Part shown: in pieces, positions 1 to 12,022 of the stretch
Numbering within the stretch: position 1 is the first letter of the stretch
Layout of the letters: each line of letters starts with the position of its first letter
Translations under genes and position numbers: made by a program
The notes under the pieces: generated by a model
Databases searched by the model: none
What the model saw: only the letters and a program-made list of their open reading frames with translations
Told to the model about the DNA's origin: nothing
Assembly (NCBI GenBank): GCA_029224185.1
Contig: CM055191.1
Coordinates: forward strand, 25,985,805 to 26,049,804
From: Karalla daura
Taxonomy: Eukaryota > Chordata > Actinopteri > Chaetodontiformes > Leiognathidae
DNA: 64,000 bases
Direction: 5' to 3'

Positions 1-92
1 CAGGTGCCTGCTCCAATGACTCCTCTGCTGACATGGTCATACAAAGTGATGAGGCGTCCAGCTTCAATGCACCCCAGCATATGGCACAGGCC

Positions 93-107
93 CTGGGAGA
101 CTCCCAG
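93..107. repeat. 15-nt odd palindrome, present in essentially every unit
   Basis: CTGGGAG-A-CTCCCAG: seven paired bases around one central A. I found it unchanged in every unit I read, although other segments nearby vary. Too tight to form a stable RNA hairpin loop, but a classic dyad for a protein dimer or for DNA extrusion. Function unknown. Confidence 0.9.
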
Positions 108-430
108 AGTTTGAAAGGGCCCCCTCAGCATTGGGCATGTCCAATCTCTTCTTAGCACCGGGCCGACATGCGGGATCGCTTAAAAATCAGCTCTCGTTTT
201 GCTCTTTTCACGCTGCTCCCAGCCACACCCGAAGCAGCAGACAAATTCTTTTTTCCAGTTTTGTAGGAAGATTGGTGCTCTCTCATGCGGGGCAGGCCAT
301 AAACCCGTGCGCCTTGTGAAATTTAAACGACGAGCCTCATCGTAGGCCCAGTGCAGCCTTTTCTCTCCATAAGCCCCCATTCATTGTCCCACCACTGCCA
401 TCAATGTTAAACGTTACACTACTCCTCGCG

Positions 431-444
431 ACTGTGGCCACAGT
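431..444. repeat. 14-bp perfect palindrome near the end of each unit
   Basis: ACTGTGGCCACAGT is a perfect inverted repeat with no spacer. In tails with CGCGTCTG it shrinks to 12 bp (CTGTGGCCACAG), and in three units (29709, 56648, 63578) the T-to-C change in CTGCGGCC breaks it further. It lies about 24 bp before the phase point of the next unit. Confidence 0.9.
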
Positions 445-481
445 TCTCATAGTACACACACCAAATCGTGTCAGGGCGTTC

Positions 482-546
482 TGGAGACTGTCCCCTACGG
501 CGTGACAGTGAGCTCATATTCCAGATAGGTGAAAGCGCAGTCTCCA
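482..546. repeat. 9-bp inverted repeat flanking a 47-bp spacer
   Basis: TGGAGACTG (482-490) is the reverse complement of CAGTCTCCA (538-546). The right arm is constant across units. In units with the H3-type start the left arm becomes GGAAACTC and pairing is lost. Could form a stem in RNA or single-stranded DNA; no known element recognised. Confidence 0.75.
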
Positions 547-583
547 TAGAGCCAAATGTTTATCACTTGGCCAATTCGGCTCG

Positions 584-605
584 TTCCCATAAGAATGAAT
601 GGGAA
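584..605. repeat. Hairpin-forming dyad in the variable head, H1 form
   Basis: TTCCCAT, spacer AAGAATGA, ATGGGAA: a 7-bp stem. The spacer and inner stem are kept in nearly all units while the bases outside the stem define alleles H1, H2 and H3. Short dyads of this sort also occur in many interspersed repeats, so origin from an old MITE-like element is possible but unproven. Confidence 0.8.
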
Positions 606-3600
606 AAACAGAACTCCACAAACAAACATTCGCAACGTTGCCATACTTTGACTTTGAAACTTCATTTTCATTTCAAAAATTGAAGAATCTTGTGGTGTGT
701 TTGTGTAGCGAGTTGCACGCTGATAGGTTGTATGGTTTTTCAGCAGCACCTCTTCTTGACGACCATGTGCTCAAGTACCTGCTCCAATGTCTCCTCTGCT
801 GACATGGTAATACAAAGTGATGAGGCGTCCAGCTTCAATGCACCCCAGCAGATGGCACAGGCCCTGGGAGACTCCCAGAGTTTGAAAGGGCCCCCTCAGC
901 ATTGGGCATGTCCAATCTCTTCTTAGCACCGGGCCGACATGCGGGATCGCTTAAAAATCAGCTCTCGTTTCGCTCTTTTCACGCTGCTCCCAGCCACACC
1001 CGAAGCAGCAGACAAATTCTTTTTTCCAGTTTTGTAGGAACATTGGTGCTCTCTCATGCGGGTTAGGCCATAAACCCGTGCGCCTTGTGAAATTTAAACG
1101 ACGAGCCTCATTGTAGGCCCAGTGCAGCCTTTTCTCTCCATGAGCCCCCATTCATTGTCCCACCACTGCCATCAATGCTAAACGCTACACTACTCGCGAC
1201 TGTGGCCACAGTTCTCATAGTACACACACCAAATCGTGTCAGGGCGTTCTGGAGACTGTCCCCTACGGCGTGACAGTGAGCTCATATTCCAGATAGGTGA
1301 AAGCGCAGTCTCCATAGAGCCAAATGTTTATCACTTGGCCAATTCGGCTCGTTCCCATAAGAATGAATGGGAAAAACAGAACTCCACAAACAAACATTCG
1401 CAACGTTGCCATACTTTGACTTTGAAGCTTCATTTTCATTTCAAAAATTGAAGAATCTTGTGGCTTGTTTGTGTAGCGAGTTGCACGCTGATAGGTTGTA
1501 TGGTTTGTCAGCAGCACCTCTTCTCGACGACCATGTGCCCAGGTGCCTGCTCCAATGACTCCTCTGCTGACATGGTCATACAAAGTGATGAGGCGTCCAG
1601 CTTCAATGCACCCCAGCATATGGCACAGGCCCTGGGAGACTCCCAGAGTTTGAAAGGGCCCCCTCAGCATTGGGCATGTCCAATCTCTTCTTAGCACCGG
1701 GCCGACATGCGGGATCGCTTAAAAATCAGCTCTCGTTTTGCTCTTTTCACGCTGCTCCCAGCCACACCCGAAGCAGCAGACAAATTCTTTTTTCCAGTTT
1801 TGTAGGAAGATTGGTGCTCTCTCATGCGGGGCAGGCCATAAACCCGTGCGCCTTGTGAAATTTAAACGACGAGCCTCATCGTAGGCCCAGTGCAGCCTTT
1901 TCTCTCCATAAGCCCCCATTCATTGTCCCACCACTGCCATCAATGTTAAACGTTACACTACTCCTCGCGACTGTGGCCACAGTTCTCATAGTACACACAC
2001 CAAATCGTGTCAGGGCGTTCTGGAGACTGTCCCCTACGGCGTGACAGTGAGCTCATATTCCAGATAGGTGAAAGCGCAGTCTCCATAGAGCCAAATGTTT
2101 ATCACTTGGCCAATTCGGCTCGTTCCCATAAGAATGAATGGGAAAAACAGAACTCCAGAAACAAACATTCGCAACGTTGCCATACTTTGACTTTGAAACT
2201 TCATTTTCATTTCAAAAATTGAAGAATCTTGTGGTGTGTTTGTGTAGCGAGTTGCACGCTGATAGGTTGTATGGTTTTTCAGCAGCACCTCTTCTTGACG
2301 ACCATGTGCTCAAGTACCTGCTCCAATGTCTCCTCTGCTGACATGGTAATACAAAGTGATGAGGCGTCCAGCTTCAATGCACCCCAGCAGATGGCACAGG
2401 CCCTGGGAGACTCCCAGAGTTTGAAAGGGCCCCCTCAGCATTGGGCATGTCCAATCTCTTCTTAGCACCGGGCCGACATGCGGGATCGCTTAAAAATCAG
2501 CTCTCGTTTCGCTCTTTTCACGCTGCTCCCAGCCACACCCGAAGCAGCAGACAAATTCTTTTTTCCAGTTTTGTAGGAACATTGGTGCTCTCTCATGCGG
2601 GTTAGGCCATAAACCCGTGCGCCTTGTGAAATTTAAACGACGAGCCTCATTGTAGGCCCAGTGCAGCCTTTTCTCTCCATGAGCCCCCATTCATTGTCCC
2701 ACCACTGCCATCAATGCTAAACGCTACACTACTCGCGACTGTGGCCACAGTTCTCATAGTACACACACCAAATCGTGTCAGGGCGTTCTGGAGACTGTCC
2801 CCTACGGCGTGACAGTGAGCTCATATTCCAGATAGGTGAAAGCGCAGTCTCCATAGAGCCAAATGTTTATCACTTGGCCAATTCGGCTCGTTCCCATAAG
2901 AATGAATGGGAAAAACAGAACTCCACAAACAAACATTCGCAACGTTGCCATACTTTGACTTTGAAGCTTCATTTTCATTTCAAAAATTGAAGAATCTTGT
3001 GGCTTGTTTGTGTAGCGAGTTGCACGCTGATAGGTTGTATGGTTTGTCAGCAGCACCTCTTCTCGACGACCATGTGCCCAGGTGCCTGCTCCAATGACTC
3101 CTCTGCTGACATGGTCATACAAAGTGATGAGGCGTTCAGCTTCAATGCACCCCAGCATATGGCACAGGCCCTGGGAGACTCCCAGAGTTTGAATGGGCCC
3201 CCTCAGCATTGGGCATGTCCAATCTCTTCTTAGCACCGGGCCGACATGCGGGATCGCTTAAAAATCAGCTCTCGTTTTGCTCTTTTCACGCTGCTCCCAG
3301 CCACACCCGAAGCAGCAGACAAATTCTTTTTTCCAGTTTTGTAGGAAGATTGGTGCTCTCTCATGCGGGGCAGGCCATAAACCCGTGCGCCTTGTGAAAT
3401 TTAAACGACGAGCCTCATCGTAGGCCCAGTGCAGCCTTTTCTCTCCATAAGCCCCCATTCATTGTCCCACCACTGCCATCAATGTTAAACGTTACACTAC
3501 TCCTCGCGACTGTGGCCACAGTTCTCATAGTACACACACCAAATCGTGTCAGGGCGTTCTGGAGACTGTCCCCTACGGCGTGACAGTGAGCTCATATTCC

Positions 3601-5084
3601 AGATAGGTGAAAGCGCAGTCTCCATAGAGCCAAATGTTTATCACTTGGCCAATTCGGCTCGTTCCCATAAGAATGAATGGGAAAAACAGAACTCCACAAA
3701 CAAACATTCGCAACGTTGCCATACTTTGACTTTGAAGCTTCATTTTCATTTCAAAAATTGAAGAATCTTGTGGCTTGTTTGTGTAGCGAGTTGCACGCTG
3801 ATAGGTTGTATGGTTTGTCAGCAGCACCTCTTCTCGACGACCATGTGCCCAGGTGCCTGCTCCAATGACTCCTCTGCTGACATGGTCATACAAAGTGATG
3901 AGGCGTCCAGCTTCAATGCACCCCAGCATATGGCACAGGCCCTGGGAGACTCCCAGAGTTTGAAAGGGCCCCCTCAGCATTGGGCATGTCCAATCTCTTC
4001 TTAGCACCGGGCCGACATGCGGGATCGCTTAAAAATCAGCTCTCGTTTTGCTCTTTTCACGCTGCTCCCAGCCACACCCGAAGCAGCAGACAAATTCTTT
4101 TTTCCAGTTTTGTAGGAAGATTGGTGCTCTCTCATGCGGGGCAGGCCATAAACCCGTGCGCCTTGTGAAATTTAAACGACGAGCCTCATCGTAGGCCCAG
4201 TGCAGCCTTTTCTCTCCATAAGCCCCCATTCATTGTCCCACCACTGCCATCAATGTTAAACGTTACACTACTCCTCGCGACTGTGGCCACAGTTCTCATA
4301 GTACACACACCAAATCGTGTCAGGGCGTTCTGGAGACTGTCCCCTACGGCGTGACAGTGAGCTCATATTCCAGATAGGTGAAAGCGCAGTCTCCATAGAG
4401 CCAAATGTTTATCACTTGGCCAATTCGGCTCGTTCCCATAAGAATGAATGGGAAAAACAGAACTCCACAAACAAACATTCGCAACGTTGCCATACTTTGA
4501 CTTTGAAACTTCATTTTCATTTCAAAAATTGAAGAATCTTGTGGTGTGTTTGTGTAGCGAGTTGCACGCTGATAGGTTGTATGGTTTTTCAGCAGCACCT
4601 CTTCTTGACGACCATGTGCTCAAGTACCTGCTCCAATGTCTCCTCTGCTGACATGGTAATACAAAGTGATGAGGCGTCCAGCTTCAATGCACCCCAGCAG
4701 ATGGCACAGGCCCTGGGAGACTCCCAGAGTTTGAAAGGGCCCCCTCAGCATTGGGCATGTCCAATCTCTTCTTAGCACCGGGCCGACATGCGGGATCGCT
4801 TAAAAATCAGCTCTCGTTTCGCTCTTTTCACGCTGCTCCCAGCCACACCCGAAGCAGCAGACAAATTCTTTTTTCCAGTTTTGTAGGAACATTGGTGCTC
4901 TCTCATGCGGGTTAGGCCATAAACCCGTGCGCCTTGTGAAATTTAAACGACGAGCCTCATTGTAGGCCCAGTGCAGCCTTTTCTCTCCATGAGCCCCCAT
5001 TCATTGTCCCACCACTGCCATCAATGCTAAACGCTACACTACTCGCGACTGTGGCCACAGTTCTCATAGTACACACACCAAATC

Positions 5085-7397
5085 GTGTCAGGGCGTTCTG
5101 GAGACTGTCCCCTACGGCGTGACAGTGAGCTCATATTCCAGATAGGTGAAAGCGCAGTCTCCATAGAGCCAAATGTTTATCACTTGGCCAATTCGGCTCG
5201 TTCCCATAAGAATGAATGGGAAAAACAGAACTCCACAAACAAACATTCGCAACGTTGCCATACTTTGACTTTGAAGCTTCATTTTCATTTCAAAAATTGA
5301 AGAATCTTGTGGCTTGTTTGTGTAGCGAGTTGCACGCTGATAGGTTGTATGGTTTGTCAGCAGCACCTCTTCTCGACGACCATGTGCCCAGGTGCCTGCT
5401 CCAATGACTCCTCTGCTGACATGGTCATACAAAGTGATGAGGCGTCCAGCTTCAATGCACCCCAGCATATGGCACAGGCCCTGGGAGACTCCCAGAGTTT
5501 GAAAGGGCCCCCTCAGCATTGGGCATGTCCAATCTCTTCTTAGCACCGGGCCGACATGCGGGATCGCTTAAAAATCAGCTCTCGTTTTGCTCTTTTCACG
5601 CTGCTCCCAGCCACACCCGAAGCAGCAGACAAATTCTTTTTTCCAGTTTTGTAGGAAGATTGGTGCTCTCTCATGCGGGGCAGGCCATAAACCCGTGCGC
5701 CTTGTGAAATTTAAACGACGAGCCTCATCGTAGGCCCAGTGCAGCCTTTTCTCTCCATAAGCCCCCATTCATTGTCCCACCACTGCCATCAATGTTAAAC
5801 GTTACACTACTCCTCGCGACTGTGGCCACAGTTCTCATAGTACACACACCAAATCGTGTCAGGGCGTTCTGGAGACTGTCCCCTACGGCGTGACAGTGAG
5901 CTCATATTCCAGATAGGTGAAAGCGCAGTCTCCATAGAGCCAAATGTTTATCACTTGGCCAATTCGGCTCGTTCCCATAAGAATGAATGGGAAAAACAGA
6001 ACTCCACAAACAAACATTCGCAACGTTGCCATACTTTGACTTTGAAGCTTCATTTTCATTTCAAAAATTGAAGAATCTTGTGGCTTGTTTGTGTAGCGAG
6101 TTGCACGCTGATAGGTTGTATGGTTTGTCAGCAGCACCTCTTCTCGACGACCATGTGCCCAGGTGCCTGCTCCAATGACTCCTCTGCTGACATGGTCATA
6201 CAAAGTGATGAGGCGTCCAGCTTCAATGCACCCCAGCATATGGCACAGGCCCTGGGAGACTCCCAGAGTTTGAAAGGGCCCCCTCAGCATTGGGCATGTC
6301 CAATCTCTTCTTAGCACCGGGCCGACATGCGGGATCGCTTAAAAATCAGCTCTCGTTTTGCTCTTTTCACGCTGCTCCCAGCCACACCCGAAGCAGCAGA
6401 CAAATTCTTTTTTCCAGTTTTGTAGGAAGATTGGTGCTCTCTCATGCGGGGCAGGCCATAAACCCGTGCGCCTTGTGAAATTTAAACGACGAGCCTCATC
6501 GTAGGCCCAGTGCAGCCTTTTCTCTCCATAAGCCCCCATTCATTGTCCCACCACTGCCATCAATGTTAAACGTTACACTACTCCTCGCGACTGTGGCCAC
6601 AGTTCTCATAGTACACACACCAAATCGTGTCAGGGCGTTCTGGAGACTGTCCCCTACGGCGTGACAGTGAGCTCATATTCCAGATAGGTGAAAGCGCAGT
6701 CTCCATAGAGCCAAATGTTTATCACTTGGCCAATTCGGCTCGTTCCCATAAGAATGAATGGGAAAAACAGAACTCCACAAACAAACATTCGCAACGTTGC
6801 CATACTTTGACTTTGAAGCTTCATTTTCATTTCAAAAATTGAAGAATCTTGTGGCTTGTTTGTGTAGCGAGTTGCACGCTGATAGGTTGTATGGTTTGTC
6901 AGCAGCACCTCTTCTCGACGACCATGTGCCCAGGTGCCTGCTCCAATGACTCCTCTGCTGACATGGTCATACAAAGTGATGAGGCGTCCAGCTTCAATGC
7001 ACCCCAGCATATGGCACAGGCCCTGGGAGACTCCCAGAGTTTGAAAGGGCCCCCTCAGCATTGGGCATGTCCAATCTCTTCTTAGCACCGGGCCGACATG
7101 CGGGATCGCTTAAAAATCAGCTCTCGTTTTGCTCTTTTCACGCTGCTCCCAGCCACACCCGAAGCAGCAGACAAATTCTTTTTTCCAGTTTTGTAGGAAG
7201 ATTGGTGCTCTCTCATGCGGGGCAGGCCATAAACCCGTGCGCCTTGTGAAATTTAAACGACGAGCCTCATCGTAGGCCCAGTGCAGCCTTTTCTCTCCAT
7301 AAGCCCCCATTCATTGTCCCACCACTGCCATCAATGTTAAACGTTACACTACTCCTCGCGACTGTGGCCACAGTTCTCATAGTACACACACCAAATC
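5085..7397 (+). repeat. Near-identical 771-bp monomers in direct tandem (units 7-9)
   Basis: Units 7, 8 and 9 start exactly 771 bp apart, and I find no difference between them in the segments I compared, including every marker position used elsewhere. Unit 5 (3546) has the same haplotype. This is the only place where one monomer, not a multi-unit block, is the freshly amplified unit. Unit 10 (7398) starts the same but switches at about 7.7 kb to a different tail (CCATGACCCCC, CACAGCC, CGCGTCTG). Confidence 0.85.
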
Positions 7398-7701
7398 GTG
7401 TCAGGGCGTTCTGGAGACTGTCCCCTACGGCGTGACAGTGAGCTCATATTCCAGATAGGTGAAAGCGCAGTCTCCATAGAGCCAAATGTTTATCACTTGG
7501 CCAATTCGGCTCGTTCCCATAAGAATGAATGGGAAAAACAGAACTCCACAAACAAACATTCGCAACGTTGCCATACTTTGACTTTGAAGCTTCATTTTCA
7601 TTTCAAAAATTGAAGAATCTTGTGGCTTGTTTGTGTAGCGAGTTGCACGCTGATAGGTTGTATGGTTTGTCAGCAGCACCTCTTCTCGACGACCATGTGC
7701 C

Positions 7702-10353
7702 CAGGTACCTGCTCCAATGTCTCCTCTGCTGACATGGTAATACAAAGTGATGAGGCGTCCAGCTTCAATGCACCCCAGCATATGGCACAGGCCCTGGGAG
7801 ACTCCCAGAGTTTGAAAGGGCCCCCTCAGCATTGGGCATGTCCAATCTCTTCTTAGCACCGGGCCGACATGCGGGATCGCTTAAAAATCAGCTCTCGTTT
7901 CGCTCTTTTCACGCTGCTCCCTGCCACACCCGAAGCAGCAGACAAATTCTTTTTTCCAGTTTTGTAGGAACATTGGTGCTCTCTCATGCGGGGCAGGCCA
8001 TAAACCCGTGCGCCTTGTGAAATTTAAACGACGAGCCTCATCGTAGGCCCAGTGCAGCCTTTTCTCTCCATGACCCCCATTCATTGTCCCACCACAGCCA
8101 TCAATGTTAAACGTTACACTACTCCTCGCGTCTGTGGCCACAGTTCTCATAGTACACACACCAAATCGTGTCAGGGCGTTCTGGAGACTGTCCCCTACGG
8201 CGTGACAGTGAGCTCATATTCCAGATAGGTGAAAGCGCAGTCTCCATAGAGCCAAATGTTTATCACTTGGCCAATTTGGCTTTTTCCCATAAGAATGAAT
8301 GGGAAAAACAGAACTCCACAAACAAACATTCGCAACTTTGCCATTCTTTGACTTTGAAACTTCATTTTCATTTCAAAAATTGAAGAATCTTGTGGCTTGT
8401 TTGTGTAGCGAGTTGCACGCTGATAGGTTGTATGGTTTGTCAGCAGCACCTCTTCTCGACGACCATGTGCCCAGGTACCTGCTCCAATGACTCCTCTGCT
8501 GACATGGTCATACAAAGTGATGAGGCGTCCAGCTTCAATGCACCCCAGCATATGGCACAGGCCCTGGGAGACTCCCAGAGTTTGAAAGGGCCCCCTCAGC
8601 ATTGGGCATGTCCAATCTCTTCTTAGCACCGGGCCGACATGCGGGATCGCTTAAAAATCAGCTCTCGTTTCGCTCTTTTCACGCTGCTCCCAGCCACACC
8701 CGAAGCAGCAGACAAATTCTTTTTTCCAGTTTTGTAGGAAGATTGGTGCTCTCTCATGCGGGTTAGGCCATAAACCCGTGCGCCTTGTGAAATTTAAACG
8801 ACGAGCCTCATCGTAGGCCCAGTGCAGCCTTTTCTCTCCATAAGCCCCCATTCATTGTCCCACCACTGCCATCAATGTTAAACGTTACACTACTCCTCGC
8901 GACTGTGGCCACAGTTCTCATAGTACACACACCAAATCGTGTCAGGGCGTTCTGGAGACTGTCCCCTACGGCGTGACAGTGAGCTCATATTCCAGATAGG
9001 TGAAAGCGCAGTCTCCATAGAGCCAAATGTTTATCACTTGGCCAATTCGGCTCGTTCCCATAAGAATGAATGGGAAAAACAGAACTCCACAAACAAACAT
9101 TCGCAACGTTGCCATACTTTGACTTTGAAACTTCATTTTCATTTCAAAAATTGAAGAATCTTGTGGCTTGTTTGTGTAGCGAGTTGCACGCTGATAGGTT
9201 GTATGGTTTGTCAGCAGCACCTCTTCTCGACGACCATGTGCCCAGGTGCCTGCTCCAATGACTCCTCTGCTGACATGGTCATACAAAGTGATGAGGCGTC
9301 CAGCTTCAATGCACCCCAGCATATGGCACAGGCCCTGGGAGACTCCCAGAGTTTGAAAGGGCCCCCTCAGCATTGGGCATGTCCAATCTCTTCTTAGCAC
9401 CGGGCCGACATGCGGGATCGCTTAAAAATCAGCTCTCGTTTCGCTCTTTTCACGCTGCTCCCTGCCACACCCGAAGCAGCAGACAAATTCTTTTTTCCAG
9501 TTTTGTAGGAAGATTGGTGCTCTCTCATGCGGGGCAGGCCATAAACCCGTGCGCCTTGTGAAATTTAAACGACGAGCCTCATCGTAGGCCCAGTGCAGCC
9601 TTTTCTCTCCATAAGCCCCCATTCATTGTCCCACCACTGCCATCAATGTTAAACGTTACAAAACTCCTCGCGACTGTGGCCACAGTTCTCTTAGTACACA
9701 CACCAAATCGTGTCAGGGCGTTCTGGAGACTGTCCCCTACGGCGTGACAGTGAGCTCATATTCCAGATAGGTGAAAGCGCAGTCTCCATAGAGCCAAATG
9801 TTTATCACTTGGCCAATTCGGCTCGTTCCCATAAGAATGAATGGGAAAAACAGAACTCCACAAACAAACATTCGCAACGTTGCCATACTTTGACTTTGAA
9901 ACTTCATTTTCATTTCAAAAATTGAAGAATCTTGTGGTGTGTTTGTGTAGCGAGTTGCACGCTGATAGGTTGTATGGTTTTTCAGCAGCACCTCTTCTCG
10001 ACGACCATGTGCTCAAGTACCTGCTCCATTGTCTCCTCTGCTGACATGGTAATACAAAGTGATGAGGCGTCCAGCTTCAATGCACCCCAGCAGATGGCAC
10101 AGGCCCTGGGAGACTCCCAGAGTTTGAAAGGGCCCCCTCAGCATTGGGCATGTCCAATCTCTTCTTAGCACCGGGCCGACATGCGGGATCGCTTAAAAAT
10201 CAGCTCTCGTTTCGCTCTTTTCACGCTGCTCCCAGCCACACCCGAAGCAGCAGACAAATTCTTTTTTCCAGTTTTGTAGGAACATTGGTGCTCTCTCATG
10301 CGGGTTAGGCCATAAACCCGTGCGCCTTGTGAAATTTAAACGACGAGCCTCAT
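7702..10353 (+). repeat. Long direct repeat, copy 1 (shift 6166 bp)
   Basis: Covers the unit 10 tail to the unit 13 tail and matches 13868-16519. The first flanking mismatch on the left is C at 7701 against T at 13867; on the right it is C at 10354 against T at 16520. Unit order is H2/M1 (8168), H1/M1 (8939), H1/M2 (9710), the same as in the partner. Shared markers include GTTACAAAAC with CTTAGTAC before unit 13 and CTCCCTGCC in two tails. I noticed only a few differences, for example TT at 8763-8764 against GC in the partner. Confidence 0.85.
8281..8308. repeat. Extended hairpin dyad, H2 form
   Basis: In H2 units the left arm is TTTTTCCCAT (8281-8290), so it pairs perfectly over 10 bp with ATGGGAAAAA (8299-8308) around the same 8-nt spacer. 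All 16 H2 heads share this left arm; unit 79 has ATTAGAATGA in place of the usual spacer start, and unit 82 has GGGAAATAC, which breaks the outer stem. Confidence 0.82.
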
Positions 10354-10480
10354 CGTAGGCCCAGTGCAGCCTTTTCTCTCCATAAGCCCCCATTCATTGT
10401 CCAACCGCTGCCATCAATTTTAAACGTTACACTACTCCTCGCGACTGTGGCCACAGTTCTCATAGTACACACACCAAATC

Positions 10481-12022
10481 TTGTCAGGGCGTTCTGGAGA
10501 CTGTCCCCTACGGCGTGACAGTGAGCTCATATTCCAGATAGGTGAAAGCGCAGTCTCCACAGAGCCAAATGTTTATCACTTGGCCAATTCGGCTCGTTCC
10601 CATAAGAATGAATGGGAAAAACAGAACTCCACAAACAAACATTCGCAACGTTGCCATACTTTGGCTTTGAAACTTCATTTTCATTTCAAAAATTGAAGAA
10701 TCTTGTGGTGTGTTTGTAGAGCGAGTTGCACGCTGATAGTTTGTATGGTTTTTCAGCAGCACCTCTTCTCGACGACCATGTGCTCAGGTACCGGCTCCAA
10801 TGTCTCCTCTGCTGACATGGTCATACAAAGTGACGAGGCGTCCAGCTTCAATGCACCCCAGCAGATGGCACAGGCCCTGGGAGACTCCCAGAGTTTGAAA
10901 GGGCCCCCTCAGCATTGGGCATGTCCAATCTCTTCTTAGCACCGGGCCGACATGCGGGATCGCTTAAAAATCAGCTCTCGTTTCGCTCTTTTCACGCTGC
11001 TCCCTGCCACACCCGAAGCAGCAGACAAATTCTTTTTTCCAGTTTTGTAGGAAGATTGGTGCTCTCTCATGCGGGGCAGGCCATAAACCCGTGCGCCTTG
11101 TGAAATTTAAACGACGAGCCTCATCGTAGGCCCAGTGCAGCCTTTTCTCTCCATAAGCCCCCATTCATTGTCCCACCACTGCCATCAATGTTAAACGTTA
11201 CACTACTCCTCGCGACTGTGGCCACAGTTCTCATAGTACACACACCAAATCGTGTCAGGGCGTTCTGGAAACTCTCCCCTACGGCTTGACAGTTAGCTCA
11301 TATTCCAGATAGGTGAAAGCGCAGTCTCCATAGAGCCAAATGTTTATCACTTGGCCAAATAGGTTCTTTCCCATAAGAATGAATGGGGAAAAGAGAACTC
11401 CACAAACAAACATTCGCAACGTTGCCATACTTTGACTTTGAAACTTCATTTTCATTTCAAAAATTGAAGATTCTTGTGGTGTGTTTGTAGAGCGAGTTGC
11501 ACGCTGATAGGTTGTATGGTTTTTCAGCAGCACCTCTTCTCGACGACCATGTGCTCAAGTACCTGCTCCATTGTCTCCTCTGCTGACATGGTAATACAAA
11601 GTGATGAGGCGTCCAGCTTCAATGCACCCCAGCAGATGGCACAGGCCCTGGGAGACTCCCAGAGTTTGAAAGGGCCCCCTCAGCATTGGGCATGTCCAAT
11701 CTCTTCTTAGCACCGGGCCGACATGCGGGATCGCTTAAAAATCAGCTCTCGTTTCGCTCTTTTCACGCTGCTCCCAGCCACACCCGAAGCAGCAGACAAA
11801 TTCTTTTTTCCAGTTTTGTAGGAACATTGGTGCTCTCTCATGCGGGTTAGGCCATAAACCCGTGCGCCTTGTGAAATTTAAACGACGAGCCTCATTGTAG
11901 GCCCAGTGCAGCCTTTTCTCTCCATAAGCCCCCATTCATTGTCCAACCGCTGCCATCAATGTTAAACGTTACACTACTCCTCGCGACTGTGGCCACAGTT
12001 CTCATAGTACACACACCAAATC
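10481..12022 (+). repeat. Units 14-15: H1/M4 then H3/M2
   Basis: Unit 14 is preceded by CAACCGCTGCC and has CTTGTCAGG at its phase point, TCCACAGAGCC and GGTACCGGCTCC. Unit 15 is the first H3 unit in the window: GGAAACTCTCCCC replaces GGAGACTGTCCCC, the segment AAATAGGTTC replaces the H1 head, and GGGGAAAAGAG follows the hairpin. It is unusual among H3 units in carrying M2; almost all others carry M3. Confidence 0.88.

Larger units (their letters stand above)
1..467 (+). repeat. Partial satellite unit at left window edge
   Basis: This is the 3' part of a unit, starting inside the middle segment (M1 allele) and running to the next phase point. Its tail has GAAGATTGG, GCGGGGCAGG, CATCGTAGG, CCATAAGCCCCC and the full ACTCCTCGCG, the set found in all 771-bp H1/M1 units of the first 7 kb. 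The array clearly continues to the left of the window. Confidence 0.97.
468..1235 (+). repeat. Reference monomer (unit 1, 768 bp, H1/M2)
   Basis: First complete unit, used here as a map. Offset 0-80 carries a 9-bp inverted repeat (482-490 with 538-546). The head segment follows (H1), with a short hairpin at 584-605. An AT-rich stretch lies at about 650-690. The middle segment is at about 765-830 (M2 here, with CTTCTTGACG, which is private to units 1, 3 and 6). A G/C-rich stretch contains an odd palindrome, CTGGGAGACTCCCAG. The tail carries AAAAATCAGC, a CTTTTTTCC tract, AAATTTAAAC, and a 14-bp perfect palindrome just before the next unit. This unit has lost one CCT triplet (ACTCGCG), giving 768 bp. 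No open reading frame of convincing length or composition crosses it. By hand count it has about 29 CpG dinucleotides. Confidence 0.95.
468..7397 (+). repeat. Homogeneous H1 block, two unit classes (units 1-9)
   Basis: All heads are H1. Units 1, 3 and 6 (468, 2007, 4317) are 768-bp M2 units; they share CTTCTTGACG, CCATGAGCCCCC and GCTAAACGCTAC. Units 2, 4, 5, 7, 8 and 9 are 771-bp M1 units marked by TTGAAGCTTC. The order is M2-M1, M2-M1-M1, M2-M1-M1-M1, so the first part looks like a 1539-bp dimer repeat in which the M1 unit was later amplified singly. Private changes include CTCCAGAAAC (about 2156), GCGTTCAGC (about 3136) and GAATGGGCC (about 3193). Confidence 0.9.

Noticed and set aside
50..130. 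Hammerhead ribozyme, suggested by GTGATGAGGCGTCC
   Set aside because: The conserved core needs CUGAUGA; the C is a G here, and no properly spaced GAAA and cleavage triplet with a closing stem follow.
1263..1697. A 144-codon minus-strand open frame repeated in many units (for example 1263-1697), and shorter recurring frames of 62-92 codons on both strands
   Set aside because: They begin with GTG or TTG instead of ATG, overlap each other in several frames on both strands, are cut to 84 or 61 codons in sister units by ordinary satellite variants, and show no recognisable domain. They recur only because the DNA recurs.
7881..8159. 92-codon minus-strand frame in units with CCATGACCCCC
   Set aside because: It is the 66-codon frame lengthened by the one-base loss in that tail. 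Frame changes are tolerated freely, which argues against coding.
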